Below are positions 1-8,344 of a stretch of DNA of 58,982 nt, in pieces (position 1 is the first letter of the stretch; each line of letters opens with the position of its first letter). Both the position numbers and the translations under genes were made by a program. This DNA is from Roseibacillus sp. (GTDB lineage: Bacteria; Verrucomicrobiota; Verrucomicrobiia; Verrucomicrobiales; Akkermansiaceae), in contig JAQWTV010000058.1 of NCBI GenBank assembly GCA_029242545.1, forward strand, positions 1 to 58,982, given 5' to 3'. The notes below the pieces were generated by a model that worked only from the letters and a program-made list of their open reading frames with translations, had not been told where the DNA came from and made no database searches.

Positions 1-824
1 TCCTTGGTAATCTCAAAGATCTGAGGGTTCTTGTCCCCGGCGTGGCAATTGCCGATCACGTAGTTGCCATTAGAGAGTTCCTGCAGGCAGGTCATCCATC
101 CTAGACCGATCTCGGTGCCTGGAACCTTGCCCTTGATTTCCCACACGATTTCCTGGGCTGGATTCACCTCCAGAATGCTCTTGCCGTTTCCCGAGGCGAT
201 CAGGGTATTACCGTTCTTGAGGCGGATGGCGCCGTAGACCCGGGAGCCGACCTTATATTCCCAGACCAGCTTTCCGGTCTTGTCGTATTCAGTTACTACT
301 CCCGGGCTCTCTGCGCAGGATAGATAGTGACCGTTGTCCAGAACGCGGACGAGGCGGGTGTTCCTGCGTCCGCCCTCACCCATTGCAATCTCCTTGATCT
401 TCTTCCCGTCCTTGTCGACGTGAAGAAAGCGTCCCACGCCGCTCTCCGCGATCATGGTGGAGCCATCCGCATAGCGCTTGAAGGCGTGGACATCCACTCT
501 CTTGCCCTCGTTGCCATTCTCCCGGGCGGACTCGTATTCCCAGACGACTTTTTTGGCTAGAGTGATCTCCTGGGTCTTGGTCCAGGTGTCGTGGAAGAGG
601 ACGTTCCCGTTATCGAGAAGATGAATGTCGTGATGACCGGTGTGTCCACGCTGTGGACCGGCAGTGTCGTGCTTCCACAGGACCGAGCCATCCATCTCAC
701 AGATGGCCACGATATTTTTTCCGTAGGAGACACCCAGAAGAACTAATCGTTGATCCTTGGCCTCGGTCGGCGTGAAAAGCAGAAGGGAGAGTGCAAGAGC
801 AGCAAGGAAGACAGGTTTTTGCAT
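1..824 (-). CDS. Secreted beta-propeller (PQQ/arylsulfotransferase-like), 3' end outside window
   Basis: The reading frame opens at an ATG (complement of 822-824) and stays open to the window edge, giving about 274 codons of a longer protein. It starts with a signal peptide of about 22 residues (MQKPVFLAALALSLLLF...). The rest consists of repeated strand units with LLDNGNVLFHD, VLDNGHYLSC, RLKNGNTLIAS and ELSNGNYVIGN. This 'xNGNxL' spacing is typical of PQQ-like and arylsulfotransferase-type six-bladed propellers. I see no catalytic site that would fix an activity, so it may simply be a structural or binding propeller. It lies 56 bp downstream of recQ on the same strand and could be co-transcribed, although there is no functional link. 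The fold is fairly sure; the function is unknown. Confidence 0.75.
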   Translation of the reverse strand, partial: MQKPVFLAALALSLLLFTPTEAKDQRLVLLGVSYGKNIVAICEMDGSVLWKHDTAGPQRGHTGHHDIHLLDNGNVLFHDTWTKTQEITLAKKVVWEYESARENGNEGKRVDVHAFKRYADGSTMIAESGVGRFLHVDKDGKKIKEIAMGEGGRRNTRLVRVLDNGHYLSCAESPGVVTEYDKTGKLVWEYKVGSRVYGAIRLKNGNTLIASGNGKSILEVNPAQEIVWEIKGKVPGTEIGLGWMTCLQELSNGNYVIGNCHAGDKNPQIFEITK

Positions 825-880
825 GGATGAGACCCTAGGCAGGGGAAGCGCAAAGGGCAAACACTCGATAAGGCATCTGA

Positions 881-2827
881 TCAGGGGATAATCAGGCTGC
901 TGCAATATGCCATAACGTTGTGAAATGGATGATCCTGGAGGAGGGCAAAGGCATCATGGGTGGTTAGTCGGGCGCGTTTGCCTGTGGTTGGCAGAACAAC
1001 CCAGGTTCGGGAGGTGGCCGGGCTGTTCAGGCCGCAGAGAAAACGGGCAAGCTGGCGTGCGGTACGAAGGGGCCCATGGCGCTCATCAAGAAGAGCTCGA
1101 ATGATTTCGACGTGCTCCAATGTGATCTCTGGGGAGGTTGTGCCGGGAACCCCGCCGCTTGAAATCCCAAGACATGGTCCACAGTGTCCACAGGGATCCG
1201 GTTGGCTCTCTCCGAAGTGGTTCAAAAGGTGTTGGTTGAGACAGCGATCCTCTTCCGCGTAGGAGAGGACCTGCTCAAGACGATGGAGGTCCTGCTCTTC
1301 ACGTTTGAGAAAGAGCTGTTGAACACGAAGGGTAAGGCCCTGCATCTTCTCTGGAGATCTGAGAAGCCGATAAGAATGACGAATTCTGGTGGGTTTTAGA
1401 GAAATGTCACCATGGGTCTCTAGAAAGGAGAGCTCACGGACTATCTCGTCCCGACCGCACTGCATTTCTTCTGCAGCAACTGCGGGTTCAATTGTAATCC
1501 ACGTGCGCCCTTGCTTCCCCGTGGCAAGGACCTGGGCGAGGAATTCTCTTTTGCTCCGCTCTAGTCCCAGGTTGATCTGAGTGATGTCACGGAGAAGTCG
1601 TACGCGGTAAGAGCTGTAGAATGGCGAGGACTCCATGATGAACCCCTCGAGCTCGAGGTAGGTGAGGAGAGTATTGATTACAAGTGGGCGGATATCATTT
1701 GAGACCGCGAGATCATAACGAGAGAGATCAAAATGGGTGCCCCGCTGGAGGATTTGTTCAAGCACCCTGCTCACCGCTTCTGGCGAGGGGGTATCGCCAA
1801 AGACGAAGTTTTCGAGGACCAGTAGATCATCTCGGCAGGCGAGGAGCTCGCAGCAGGCAGGTCGTCCGTCGCGACCGGCCCTCCCGGTCTCCTGAGTATA
1901 GTTTTCGAGGGACTTTGGGAGGTTGTAATGGATGATCCGGCGGATATCGGCCTTATCGATTCCCATGCCGAAGGCAATCGTTGCGGTAATTATAGGAGCT
2001 TCGCCAGACATGAAGGCTTCCTGACAGGCGGAGCGAGTTTCATCGCGGAGACCGGCGTGATAGGGGCGTGCGGACAGGCCCTCTCTCTTGAGGAAGGCTG
2101 CGAGTCCCTCGGCGGTCTCCTGCCTGGTCACATAGATGATGGTGGGGGACTCGGGGTCCGTGCGCAGGCGTTCGAGGAGAAGGGATCGTTTGTCTTTCTC
2201 AAGGCAAGGGGTGACGTGAAGTTCAAGATTCGGTCTGTGGAATGAGAGCTGGATATGGTCCTGCTCCGTGATTCCAAAATTTCTGCGGATATCCTCGGCT
2301 ACCGGAGGGGTGGCAGTAGCGGTAAGGGCCAGGATACGGGGCGCCCTCAGCTCCCGCGCAAAGTGGGACAGTTTGAGGTAGTCGGGGCGGAAATTGTGTC
2401 CCCACTCCGAGATGCAGTGTGCCTCATCGATAGCGAGAAGTGAGATTTCTACGCGCTCAAGGTGACGTCTGAATTTCTCATTGGCAAGACGCTCGGGTGC
2501 GACGTAGAGCAGCTTAAGCTGTCCACTCAGCATGTCAGATTGAACAGTTTGAACCTGTTCGAGGGACAGAGAGGAGTCCAGTCTTGCCGCTGCGATACCC
2601 TGGCTCACCAAGGCGTCGACCTGATCCTTCATCAACGCGATGAGAGGTGACACCACTACCGTCATGCCCTCTAGGAGGATCGCGGGCAATTGATAACAGA
2701 GCGATTTTCCACCTCCAGTCGGGAAGACCGCAAGGGTGGGACGGCCGGACAGGATTGCCTCGATTACAGGCTGCTGGCCATCGCGGAAGGAGGAGAAGCC
2801 AAAGTGCTTCTCCAAGTCTCGGATCAA
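881..2827 (-). CDS. recQ: ATP-dependent DNA helicase RecQ
   Basis: This is a 3'-5' superfamily 2 DNA helicase for recombination and fork repair in the cytoplasm. Motifs seen in the 648-residue product: Walker A TGGGKS (37-42), DEAH box (134-137) followed by the RecQ-specific aromatic loop CISEWGHNFRPDY, SAT-type TATAT near 170, and motif VI QETGRAGRDG (312-321). The four zinc ligands C529, C546, C549 and C552 lie about 200 residues after the helicase core, behind a winged-helix-like stretch (about 370-490). In E. coli RecQ the zinc module comes straight after the helicase lobes. No HRDC domain is recognisable; residues 570-648 form a tail I cannot assign. The ATG start places the helicase core at the usual distance from the N-terminus. 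The RecQ assignment is firm. Confidence 0.95.
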   Translation of the reverse strand: MIRDLEKHFGFSSFRDGQQPVIEAILSGRPTLAVFPTGGGKSLCYQLPAILLEGMTVVVSPLIALMKDQVDALVSQGIAAARLDSSLSLEQVQTVQSDMLSGQLKLLYVAPERLANEKFRRHLERVEISLLAIDEAHCISEWGHNFRPDYLKLSHFARELRAPRILALTATATPPVAEDIRRNFGITEQDHIQLSFHRPNLELHVTPCLEKDKRSLLLERLRTDPESPTIIYVTRQETAEGLAAFLKREGLSARPYHAGLRDETRSACQEAFMSGEAPIITATIAFGMGIDKADIRRIIHYNLPKSLENYTQETGRAGRDGRPACCELLACRDDLLVLENFVFGDTPSPEAVSRVLEQILQRGTHFDLSRYDLAVSNDIRPLVINTLLTYLELEGFIMESSPFYSSYRVRLLRDITQINLGLERSKREFLAQVLATGKQGRTWITIEPAVAAEEMQCGRDEIVRELSFLETHGDISLKPTRIRHSYRLLRSPEKMQGLTLRVQQLFLKREEQDLHRLEQVLSYAEEDRCLNQHLLNHFGESQPDPCGHCGPCLGISSGGVPGTTSPEITLEHVEIIRALLDERHGPLRTARQLARFLCGLNSPATSRTWVVLPTTGKRARLTTHDAFALLQDHPFHNVMAYCSSLIIP

Positions 2828-2901
2828 GTCTGTAGATGCGTTACCGTTCAGGATACCCGATTGAGCGCGGAGAGGTTACCGTGAACAAGCTCGAATCTGG
2901 T

Positions 2902-4350
2902 CTAGCCTCGCCAAGGGCCCTTGATCGCGAAGGTATGGTCAAGATTCTGAATGTTTACGAAAAGGATTTCTCCGTCAGGAGAGAAGATCGAACCGCAGAA
3001 TTCGTTTTTGTTCTTAGCGTCCGGATTGCGGCCGAATGTGAAGATCTGCCCCTCGGGAGTGACTCCGCGCAAGTGCGGAAGTTGCTCCTTTGAGAACGGG
3101 CTGACGAGGTCCTCGCAGATGATGAGATCCCCATTTGGTGCCACGCAGAGGTTGTCCCCGCTGGTCAGGAGGTCACTCTTGCCCGGCTCAAGAAACAGCT
3201 CCACCGAGGCTTCTGGGCGCAGGGGGCTGCTGGGAAGGATTCGAAAGATCTGGCCGCGCTTTGTGGGACCACCGTTAGTGCAACACAGATAGATTGAACC
3301 CTTATCGTAGAAGATACCTTCTCCGCGTGCGAACTTCGCAGCGCCTTTTTTGAAGCCCTGGACCCTCAGATCATCCTTAGGTGAGGTAGGATCCTCAAGG
3401 TCCACCCATGAAATGAGCTTGCTCTGGCCTTCTGTGATCAAGCGCTTGGGTTCTGGCTGGTAATTCCGCAAGTCAGCAGCTTCATGATTTTTCAAGCACA
3501 TGGCCTGGAGCTTTCCACTGGAAAGATCGTTCTTGCGATCGGGCACAAACCGATAGAGCAGGCCGTCGTCGCGATCCTCGGTCAGGTAGACAGAACCATC
3601 CCCGGGATCGTATGCGACTGCCTCATGGCGAAAGCGGCCCATTGCTTTGAGGGCCACGGCTTTCTGCAGGCCAAGCTCGGGGTCGGCCCTTACTTCAAAA
3701 CAATATCCATGTTGACGGGTTCGGTCACCTTTGTCGAGGTCTGCAGGCTCCTCGCATGTAATCCATGAACCCCATGGCATCGTTCCGCCTGAACAGTTAC
3801 GGTCAGTCCCGGCAAGAGATAGAAATTCCTTCTCGGTTTTCCCCGAGGCAGGGTTGTAAACGATGGTCGTTGTTCCTCCAAGGTGGGGTGTCTCGTTGTT
3901 CCTTCCGGCATCGTAGAGAAGGTTGCTGTCGAGATGAGAAGGAACCTCCTTTTTTAAAAAGGGGCCAAAGGTGGGTTGATCGAGGGCAACTTCGTGATTG
4001 CGGATTAGAATGATCCTGCCGTTGTCTCCCGGAAATGCTGCCATGTCGTCAAACTTGCCCGGGACCCTCAATCCGTCCGCCATCTGAGTGCCGCTCCGGG
4101 AAATCACATCGTAACTGAAATTCCTTGGAAGATCGAGGAGGCCAGCCTTGTCGCGGACGAGAGGGCCATAGGGTTGAATGATCCTCTTGGAAGAAGGGGA
4201 GGCTTCGTTCGCTTGGAGATAGCGACCGAGGCCAAGGAAGCCCGCAGTCCATCCGGACTGTCGCAGAAATGCTCTCCGGTCAGACGAAAGAGAGGCTGTA
4301 AGATGGGTTGGTTGACTCACAACTCTTCCTGTATTGGACGGGGAACTCAT
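2902..4350 (-). CDS. PhoX-like phosphatase / DUF839 protein, Tat-exported
   Basis: This is a 482-residue DUF839 (PhoX) family protein, a family that includes secreted calcium/iron alkaline phosphatases. The chosen ATG (complement of 4348-4350) gives a twin-arginine leader, DRRAFLRQSGW at about residues 25-35, followed by a hydrophobic segment. An upstream in-frame extension to 4545 adds about 65 residues that do not resemble a leader. Family landmarks are GRIILIRNHE, GGTTTIVYNP, NCSGGTMPWGSWITCEE, GRFRHEAVAYDP, VYLTEDRDDGLLYRFVP and a late SGDNLCVAPNGDLIICED propeller segment. The CSGGxxPWGxWxTCEE motif is characteristic of PhoX. It may release phosphate from organic esters in the periplasm, but many DUF839 proteins have no tested activity. 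It lies 74 bp upstream of recQ on the same strand. Confidence 0.85.
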   Translation of the reverse strand: MSSPSNTGRVVSQPTHLTASLSSDRRAFLRQSGWTAGFLGLGRYLQANEASPSSKRIIQPYGPLVRDKAGLLDLPRNFSYDVISRSGTQMADGLRVPGKFDDMAAFPGDNGRIILIRNHEVALDQPTFGPFLKKEVPSHLDSNLLYDAGRNNETPHLGGTTTIVYNPASGKTEKEFLSLAGTDRNCSGGTMPWGSWITCEEPADLDKGDRTRQHGYCFEVRADPELGLQKAVALKAMGRFRHEAVAYDPGDGSVYLTEDRDDGLLYRFVPDRKNDLSSGKLQAMCLKNHEAADLRNYQPEPKRLITEGQSKLISWVDLEDPTSPKDDLRVQGFKKGAAKFARGEGIFYDKGSIYLCCTNGGPTKRGQIFRILPSSPLRPEASVELFLEPGKSDLLTSGDNLCVAPNGDLIICEDLVSPFSKEQLPHLRGVTPEGQIFTFGRNPDAKNKNEFCGSIFSPDGEILFVNIQNLDHTFAIKGPWRG

Positions 4351-4585
4351 CCTTACGACACAAAAGTGGGGTGTTTCGAAAATGTTGCAGTTTAGTGAAG
4401 GGTAGCTCCCCCCAAAGGAGTAGATTTGGGCCAAATTCGGTTCAAATGTGCTTTCTGGCGAAATTAGGGCCTTATTTTCCGCTTGAGGGTTTGACACCCC
4501 ATGGCCGGCTTCCCTTAAATCCCGGCAACCCGCAACTGCTGGCATCCTTTGACCGGCCTACGCTAAAATCTCAAGAATACGCGCC

Positions 4586-5134
4586 ATGAGTGAAGACGAC
4601 AAGAAAGCTCCCGACTCTTCTGAGAAGAAGGCGGACAATGCCCCCGGAGCCCCAGCGCCGACGATTCCATTGAAGCCTGCTGGTAGTGCACCTAGTGCGC
4701 CTGCGCCGGCTCCTACGATTCCGCTCAAGCCCGCGTCCGGTGCGGCCGCTCCTTCTGCGCCGTCGGCTCCTGCGCCCACCGTGCAGTTGAAGGCCCCGGG
4801 AGCAAGCGTTGCCCCCAAGACTACTCCTCTCAAGACCCAGCCGCTGGCGGGCGATTCGGACGCGACTCAGGAGCTGCCCAAGGCAACAGTGCAGCTTGGC
4901 AGTGCGACTCAGGCGTTGGGCGCTCCCACGGCCTTATCTGCGGGACCTCCCTCACTGCAAACCTCAGGCGCCGAGGAAGAGGAAGCACCAGACAAGGTGT
5001 CTGACATTCTCTCTATCGTTGCCTTCGTCCTGGCCCTTGCGGTTCTCGGGCTACAGCTGATGACCACCAGCAAGTGGGTCGAAAAAGAAGACCCGGTAAG
5101 TAACGCGAGTGGTTGGAATTCTCTCCTAGAATAA
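4586..5134 (+). CDS. Ala/Pro-rich repeat protein with C-terminal membrane anchor
   Basis: I do not recognise a named family. The 182-residue product has no signal peptide. Residues 20-120 are low-complexity Ala/Pro/Ser with a recurring unit: PAPTIPLKPA appears twice, then PAPTVQLKAP, TTPLKTQP and PKATVQLGSA. An acidic patch (EEEEAPDK) precedes a single hydrophobic helix at about 140-160 (SIVAFVLALAVLGLQ), followed by a short polar tail. The likely topology is tail-anchored with a long, flexible cytoplasmic N-terminal arm. The stop is 8 bp before a 26-codon membrane-peptide ORF, and thioredoxin follows. The reading frame is supported by its coherent repeats and by the absence of any competing ORF of similar quality. 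The function is unknown; a scaffold or a spacer in the inner membrane would fit. Confidence 0.75.
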   Translation: MSEDDKKAPDSSEKKADNAPGAPAPTIPLKPAGSAPSAPAPAPTIPLKPASGAAAPSAPSAPAPTVQLKAPGASVAPKTTPLKTQPLAGDSDATQELPKATVQLGSATQALGAPTALSAGPPSLQTSGAEEEEAPDKVSDILSIVAFVLALAVLGLQLMTTSKWVEKEDPVSNASGWNSLLE

Positions 5135-5142
5135 TTATCATC

Positions 5143-5223
5143 ATGGCTTTTCCCATCGTCACAACAGTAGTCGCAGCGATCGTCCTCTACATTTTGATCG
5201 CTACGGGTAGCTCGCCTTCCTGA
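5143..5223 (+). CDS. 26-residue single-helix membrane microprotein (candidate)
   Basis: An ATG at 5143 opens a 26-codon ORF (MAFPIVTTVVAAIVLYILIA, then TGSSPS) ending in TGA at 5221-5223. It is nearly all one hydrophobic helix with a small polar tail. It begins 8 bp after the stop of the tail-anchored repeat protein and its stop lies inside a hairpin that may end transcription. These positions suggest a two-gene unit whose products both sit in the membrane. There is no clear Shine-Dalgarno sequence, and an ORF this short can occur by chance, so the call rests on composition and spacing only. Confidence 0.45.
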   Translation: MAFPIVTTVVAAIVLYILIATGSSPS

Positions 5224-5245
5224 TTTCAGGAAGGTAGAGATTTTT
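5215..5245 (+). terminator. Candidate intrinsic terminator before trxA
   Basis: A perfect inverted repeat, CCTTCCTGA / TCAGGAAGG (5215-5223 and 5226-5234), can fold into an 8-bp stem with a 4-nt loop. A run of five T residues follows at 5241-5245, six bases after the stem. The gap to the T run is longer than ideal, so it may attenuate rather than fully stop transcription from the upstream pair. Confidence 0.45.
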
Positions 5246-5303
5246 ATCAGGAAGCGCCTCGTGTGAAGGTGCTGCCCTATGAGAACTTTATTTATTTCCT
5301 CCT

Positions 5304-5627
5304 ATGGCTCTTCAATTCACTAGCGACAATTTTGATACAGAAGTCCTGCAGGCTGAAGTACCTGTGCTCGTTGATTTCTGGGCGGAGTGGTGTGGTCCCT
5401 GTAAGATGATTGGACCCCTTGTCGATGCTGTAGCCTCGGATACCGAGGGCAGCGCCAAAGTGGGGAAAGTTGATGTCGATAGTCAGCAGGAGCTAGCCCG
5501 CACCTTTAACATCCAGTCTCTCCCCACCATAGCCTTCTTCAAGGGCGGTGAAGTCGTTGAAACGATGATCGGCACCAAGGGGGTGACAGTTGATGCGCTG
5601 AAGGAGAAACTGTCCGCTCTGGCCTAG
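5304..5627 (+). CDS. trxA: Thioredoxin
   Basis: This is a 107-residue cytoplasmic thioredoxin, the normal length for the family. The active site WAEWCGPCKM places the redox cysteines at C30 and C33. The conserved buried aspartate lies in VLVDFWAEW, and the cis-proline loop appears as SLPTIAFF near residue 75. It has no signal peptide, so it acts as a general cytosolic disulfide reductase for ribonucleotide reductase, methionine sulfoxide reductase and similar partners. A CCTCCT stretch lies just before the ATG but is not in the usual Shine-Dalgarno polarity. It converges with hemL, leaving 26 bp between the stops. Confidence 0.96.
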   Translation: MALQFTSDNFDTEVLQAEVPVLVDFWAEWCGPCKMIGPLVDAVASDTEGSAKVGKVDVDSQQELARTFNIQSLPTIAFFKGGEVVETMIGTKGVTVDALKEKLSALA

Positions 5628-5653
5628 GGGCAGGGGAGAAGACCGGCGGCTTT

Positions 5654-6931
5654 TCAAGCCAGGCACTCCGCAAAGACCTCGAGGGTCTCATCAATATCGC
5701 TCTCGGTGTGAGCGAGGGACAGAAATCCAGTCTCGTAAGGACTGGGAGCGAGATAGACTCCGCGCTCAAGGCAGGACCAGAAGAATTTGCGAAAGGCCTC
5801 GAAGTCCCCCTGCTGCACGGAATCAACGTTGATAATCTCGGCGTCACCAAAGTAGAGGCACCACATTGATCCCGCCCGGTTGAAGCGGTAGGGCAGCCCT
5901 TTGGCGCGAATGATTCCCCGGACGCCGTCCTCGAAGCGTTGCCCGATTTCTTCAAGCCTCTGGTAACCATTTTGTTTTTTCAGCTCTTTCAGCTGTGCCA
6001 GTCCGGCCGCCATGGCCACTGGGTTGCCCGAGAGGGTTCCAGCTTGGTAGACCGGGCCATCCGGGGCCAGATGGTCCATAATGTCTCCACGGCCCCCGAA
6101 AGCTCCGACGGGTAGGCCGCCTCCAATCACCTTGCCGAGGGCGCAAAGGTCTGGAGTGATTCCTGAAAGTTCCTGGACGCCACCCCTCGCAAGGCGGAAT
6201 CCCGTCATGACCTCATCAAAGATCAGGAGAGCCCCGTGTTTTGTAGTAAGCTCGCGCAGAAGCGCAAGGTAGCCCGGGTGGGGAAAGACAAAACCGGCAT
6301 TCGCCGGATAGGGCTCGAGGATGACAGCAGCGATCTCCTCACCGCACCTGGCGAAGACCTCCTCAACGCGTTCAGGAAGATTGAACGGAAGGGTGATTGT
6401 TTCCGCGGCGAGAGATCGGGGAATCCCCGCGGAATCCGGTTCGCCATGAGTCAGGGCGCCTGATCCGGCCGCCACGAGCAGCGAATCGACGTGCCCATGG
6501 TAGTGCCCCTCAAACTTGATGATCTTGTCCCGGCCCGTGAATCCGCGGGCCAGCCGGATTGCGGACATGGTGGCCTCCGTTCCTGAGTTGACCATGCGAA
6601 CCTTCTCGACCGAGGGGACCCACTCGCAGACCACCTTGGCCATCTCCACCTCGAATGGGTTGGGGATTCCAAAGGAGAGGCCATTCTTGGCGACCTCGTG
6701 CACGGTGTTAGTCAGAACGGTCGGGGCATGACCCAGGATGGCGGGCCCCCAGGTTCCTATGTAGTCAATCAGGCTACGGCCATCGACATCCTCAATCCGG
6801 CATCCCTTGGCTCTTCGAACAAAGAAGGGATCTCCGTCGACGTTGCGGAAGGCCCTGACTGGGGAGTTCACCCCGCCGGGGATTACTTCCTTAGCGGCTT
6901 TGAATAGTTTCTTGGAGAGTTCGCCCTGCAT
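5654..6931 (-). CDS. hemL: Glutamate-1-semialdehyde 2,1-aminomutase
   Basis: This is a class III PLP enzyme of 425 residues that converts glutamate-1-semialdehyde to 5-aminolevulinate in the C5 route to heme. The N-terminal signature GGVNSPVRAF (19-28) is diagnostic. Other landmarks are VNSGTEATMSAIRLARG (114-130), the PLP-ring segment FEGHYHGHVDS (140-150), the cofactor aspartate in LLIFDEVMTGFR (235-246) and the Schiff-base lysine K267 in LGKVIGGGLPVGAFGG. The length and all catalytic positions are normal. The start is an ATG (complement of 6929-6931). It converges with trxA, and no other heme genes are nearby. Confidence 0.97.
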   Translation of the reverse strand: MQGELSKKLFKAAKEVIPGGVNSPVRAFRNVDGDPFFVRRAKGCRIEDVDGRSLIDYIGTWGPAILGHAPTVLTNTVHEVAKNGLSFGIPNPFEVEMAKVVCEWVPSVEKVRMVNSGTEATMSAIRLARGFTGRDKIIKFEGHYHGHVDSLLVAAGSGALTHGEPDSAGIPRSLAAETITLPFNLPERVEEVFARCGEEIAAVILEPYPANAGFVFPHPGYLALLRELTTKHGALLIFDEVMTGFRLARGGVQELSGITPDLCALGKVIGGGLPVGAFGGRGDIMDHLAPDGPVYQAGTLSGNPVAMAAGLAQLKELKKQNGYQRLEEIGQRFEDGVRGIIRAKGLPYRFNRAGSMWCLYFGDAEIINVDSVQQGDFEAFRKFFWSCLERGVYLAPSPYETGFLSLAHTESDIDETLEVFAECLA

Positions 6932-7030
6932 GCTGCCGGGAGGACTATAAGGCTAAGGAGGAAATTGCCGACTAAAACTCCCGCAGTCCTCGTAAGGGGC
7001 TTGTCATGGGGTGCTCTACTTAGGAGCCCC

Positions 7031-7053
7031 TGTAAAGTTCAGGAAAATTTACA
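7031..7053 (+). promoter_or_regulatory. Inverted repeat upstream of PEP-CTERM gene
   Basis: TGTAAA (7031-7036) and TTTACA (7048-7053) form a perfect 6-bp inverted repeat with an 11-bp spacer. The half-site centres are 17 bp apart, about one and a half helical turns. It lies about 90 bp upstream of the GTG of the PEP-CTERM gene in a 212-bp intergenic region shared with divergent hemL. The shape would suit a dimeric regulator, but the regulator is unknown. Confidence 0.3.
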
Positions 7054-7143
7054 AATATTCCACAGGCACGAATAATGGCTAAAAAGCGGTGATTATCTAA
7101 CGAAAAATCTTGGGGTAGGAATGGAACTTGTTAGGGATTTAGC

Positions 7144-8079
7144 GTGAACAAGCCATTTTCTTCCCTGGCGGTCCTCGTGTTAGGCTGTGCTCCCCTCCAT
7201 GGAGCGATCGTCGTCAATACGGATCTTGGTGTGATCGATAACCTTGTGGTTCCAGTCGCCGGGAATGTTAGAGCTGCCGTTGAAGATGATGGTAGCGGGA
7301 ATAACGTTTCGTTTTATCCGCCTGCTGTCAGGGCATATGACGGTCCGGAGCAGGTCTTCCAGTTTGAGATCACCACCACCCAGACCGTGACTCTCACGAG
7401 GAACTTCGTGATCACCGATCCCGATGCGTTTTTCCTCGACAGTTTGGAAACGGGCGCGATCGAAGACGGGCAGGAGCTCACTGCATCAGGTAATATAGTG
7501 CTTTTTGCCTTTCTTGATGGGTTCAATGGAGAATCTGTTAGCGCGGCTTTGGATGCAGGAACGTATTACCTGAGCGTTGAAGGCTTCGGAGGGGGCGCGG
7601 CAACGTTTGATTTTTCGCTCGGCGCAGTTGATTTTGTGGAACCGGAGCCTGTAGTTGGCGATAGCCCTGAGAATGCTCTTTCTTGGGGTGTTGTGGGTGT
7701 GGCAGGCGATCTGATCGATATTAATACGTTCAATTCAGCCGGGGACACGGAACTCGGAATATTTGACGCCGCCGGCAACCTACTCGGTAATAATGACGAT
7801 ACTATTGGCTTGTTGAGCCAAATTGTCTTCGACGCCAGCGAGGAAGGAACCTACTACATTGCTACTGGAAACTACAACACCACCTTTGGCTCCGGGTTCA
7901 TTGCCGGAGGAGGCCCTACGGGAGAGGCGGTGACCCTGACAGTGAATGGGGTGGACGTGGATGGTATCGTTGAAGGAACCGGAGCATTCTGGACTTCCTT
8001 TAACATCGTGCCCGAGCCTTCCAGCCTCAGCCTCGTTGCCTTCGCTGGTCTTGCGCTTCTCCGCCGCCGCCGCAGCTAG
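7144..8079 (+). CDS. PEP-CTERM sorting-domain protein
   Basis: This 311-residue exported protein starts with GTG. It has an N-terminal signal peptide (about 1-20), two similar beta-sandwich segments, each with a 'GTYYLSVEG / GTYYIATGN' strand (about residues 140 and 238), and a C-terminal PEP-CTERM signal. The C-terminal signal comprises VPEPSS at about 289, a hydrophobic helix and a terminal RRRRS cluster. PEP-CTERM tails are cleaved by exosortases, which are usually linked to exopolysaccharide secretion. No exosortase lies in this window, so the protein would depend on one elsewhere. The repeated segments resemble prepeptidase-C-terminal/DVUA0089-type domains, but I cannot separate those by eye. 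It is probably a surface or biofilm-matrix protein. Confidence 0.88.
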   Translation: MNKPFSSLAVLVLGCAPLHGAIVVNTDLGVIDNLVVPVAGNVRAAVEDDGSGNNVSFYPPAVRAYDGPEQVFQFEITTTQTVTLTRNFVITDPDAFFLDSLETGAIEDGQELTASGNIVLFAFLDGFNGESVSAALDAGTYYLSVEGFGGGAATFDFSLGAVDFVEPEPVVGDSPENALSWGVVGVAGDLIDINTFNSAGDTELGIFDAAGNLLGNNDDTIGLLSQIVFDASEEGTYYIATGNYNTTFGSGFIAGGGPTGEAVTLTVNGVDVDGIVEGTGAFWTSFNIVPEPSSLSLVAFAGLALLRRRRS

Positions 8080-8123
8080 GGGGCGATCAGCCTTTGAGCC
8101 CGCTGCGCAGGATTTTCAACTTC

Positions 8124-8157
8124 CCGCCTTGAACAAGCAGGCGGATTTTCTGTTTCT
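8124..8157 (+). terminator. Intrinsic terminator after the PEP-CTERM gene
   Basis: CCGCCT (8124-8129) pairs with AGGCGG (8139-8144) around a 9-nt loop. The stem is followed directly by a T-rich tract, ATTTTCTGTTTCT (8145-8157). It begins 44 bp after the stop codon of the PEP-CTERM gene and fits a Rho-independent terminator. Confidence 0.6.
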
Positions 8158-8344
8158 GCCATCCCGGCTGGGGGATATCTTCCGGAAGGTAACGGCCGCG
8201 AATGGGGCGGAGCGAATCTCAGCGAATATAGCTGGGATGGGTGATCCTTGGCTCCTCCGGGGTAGAAACAGGTTGAATTGCCAGTGGGGGATCTCCGTCT
8301 CATCGAAAAGGACTTTCCTTTGGAAGCCCTGAGTTTAGCCTGAT

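Noticed and set aside
2835..2892. Direct repeat GTTACCGT(T/G) between recQ and the PhoX-like gene, considered as an operator
   Set aside because: Only 8-9 bases match, the spacing is irregular, and the verrucomicrobial LexA motif is absent.
4351..4545. N-terminal extension of the PhoX-like ORF
   Set aside because: The added 65 residues lack leader properties and precede a clear twin-arginine signal, so the later ATG at 4350 was used.
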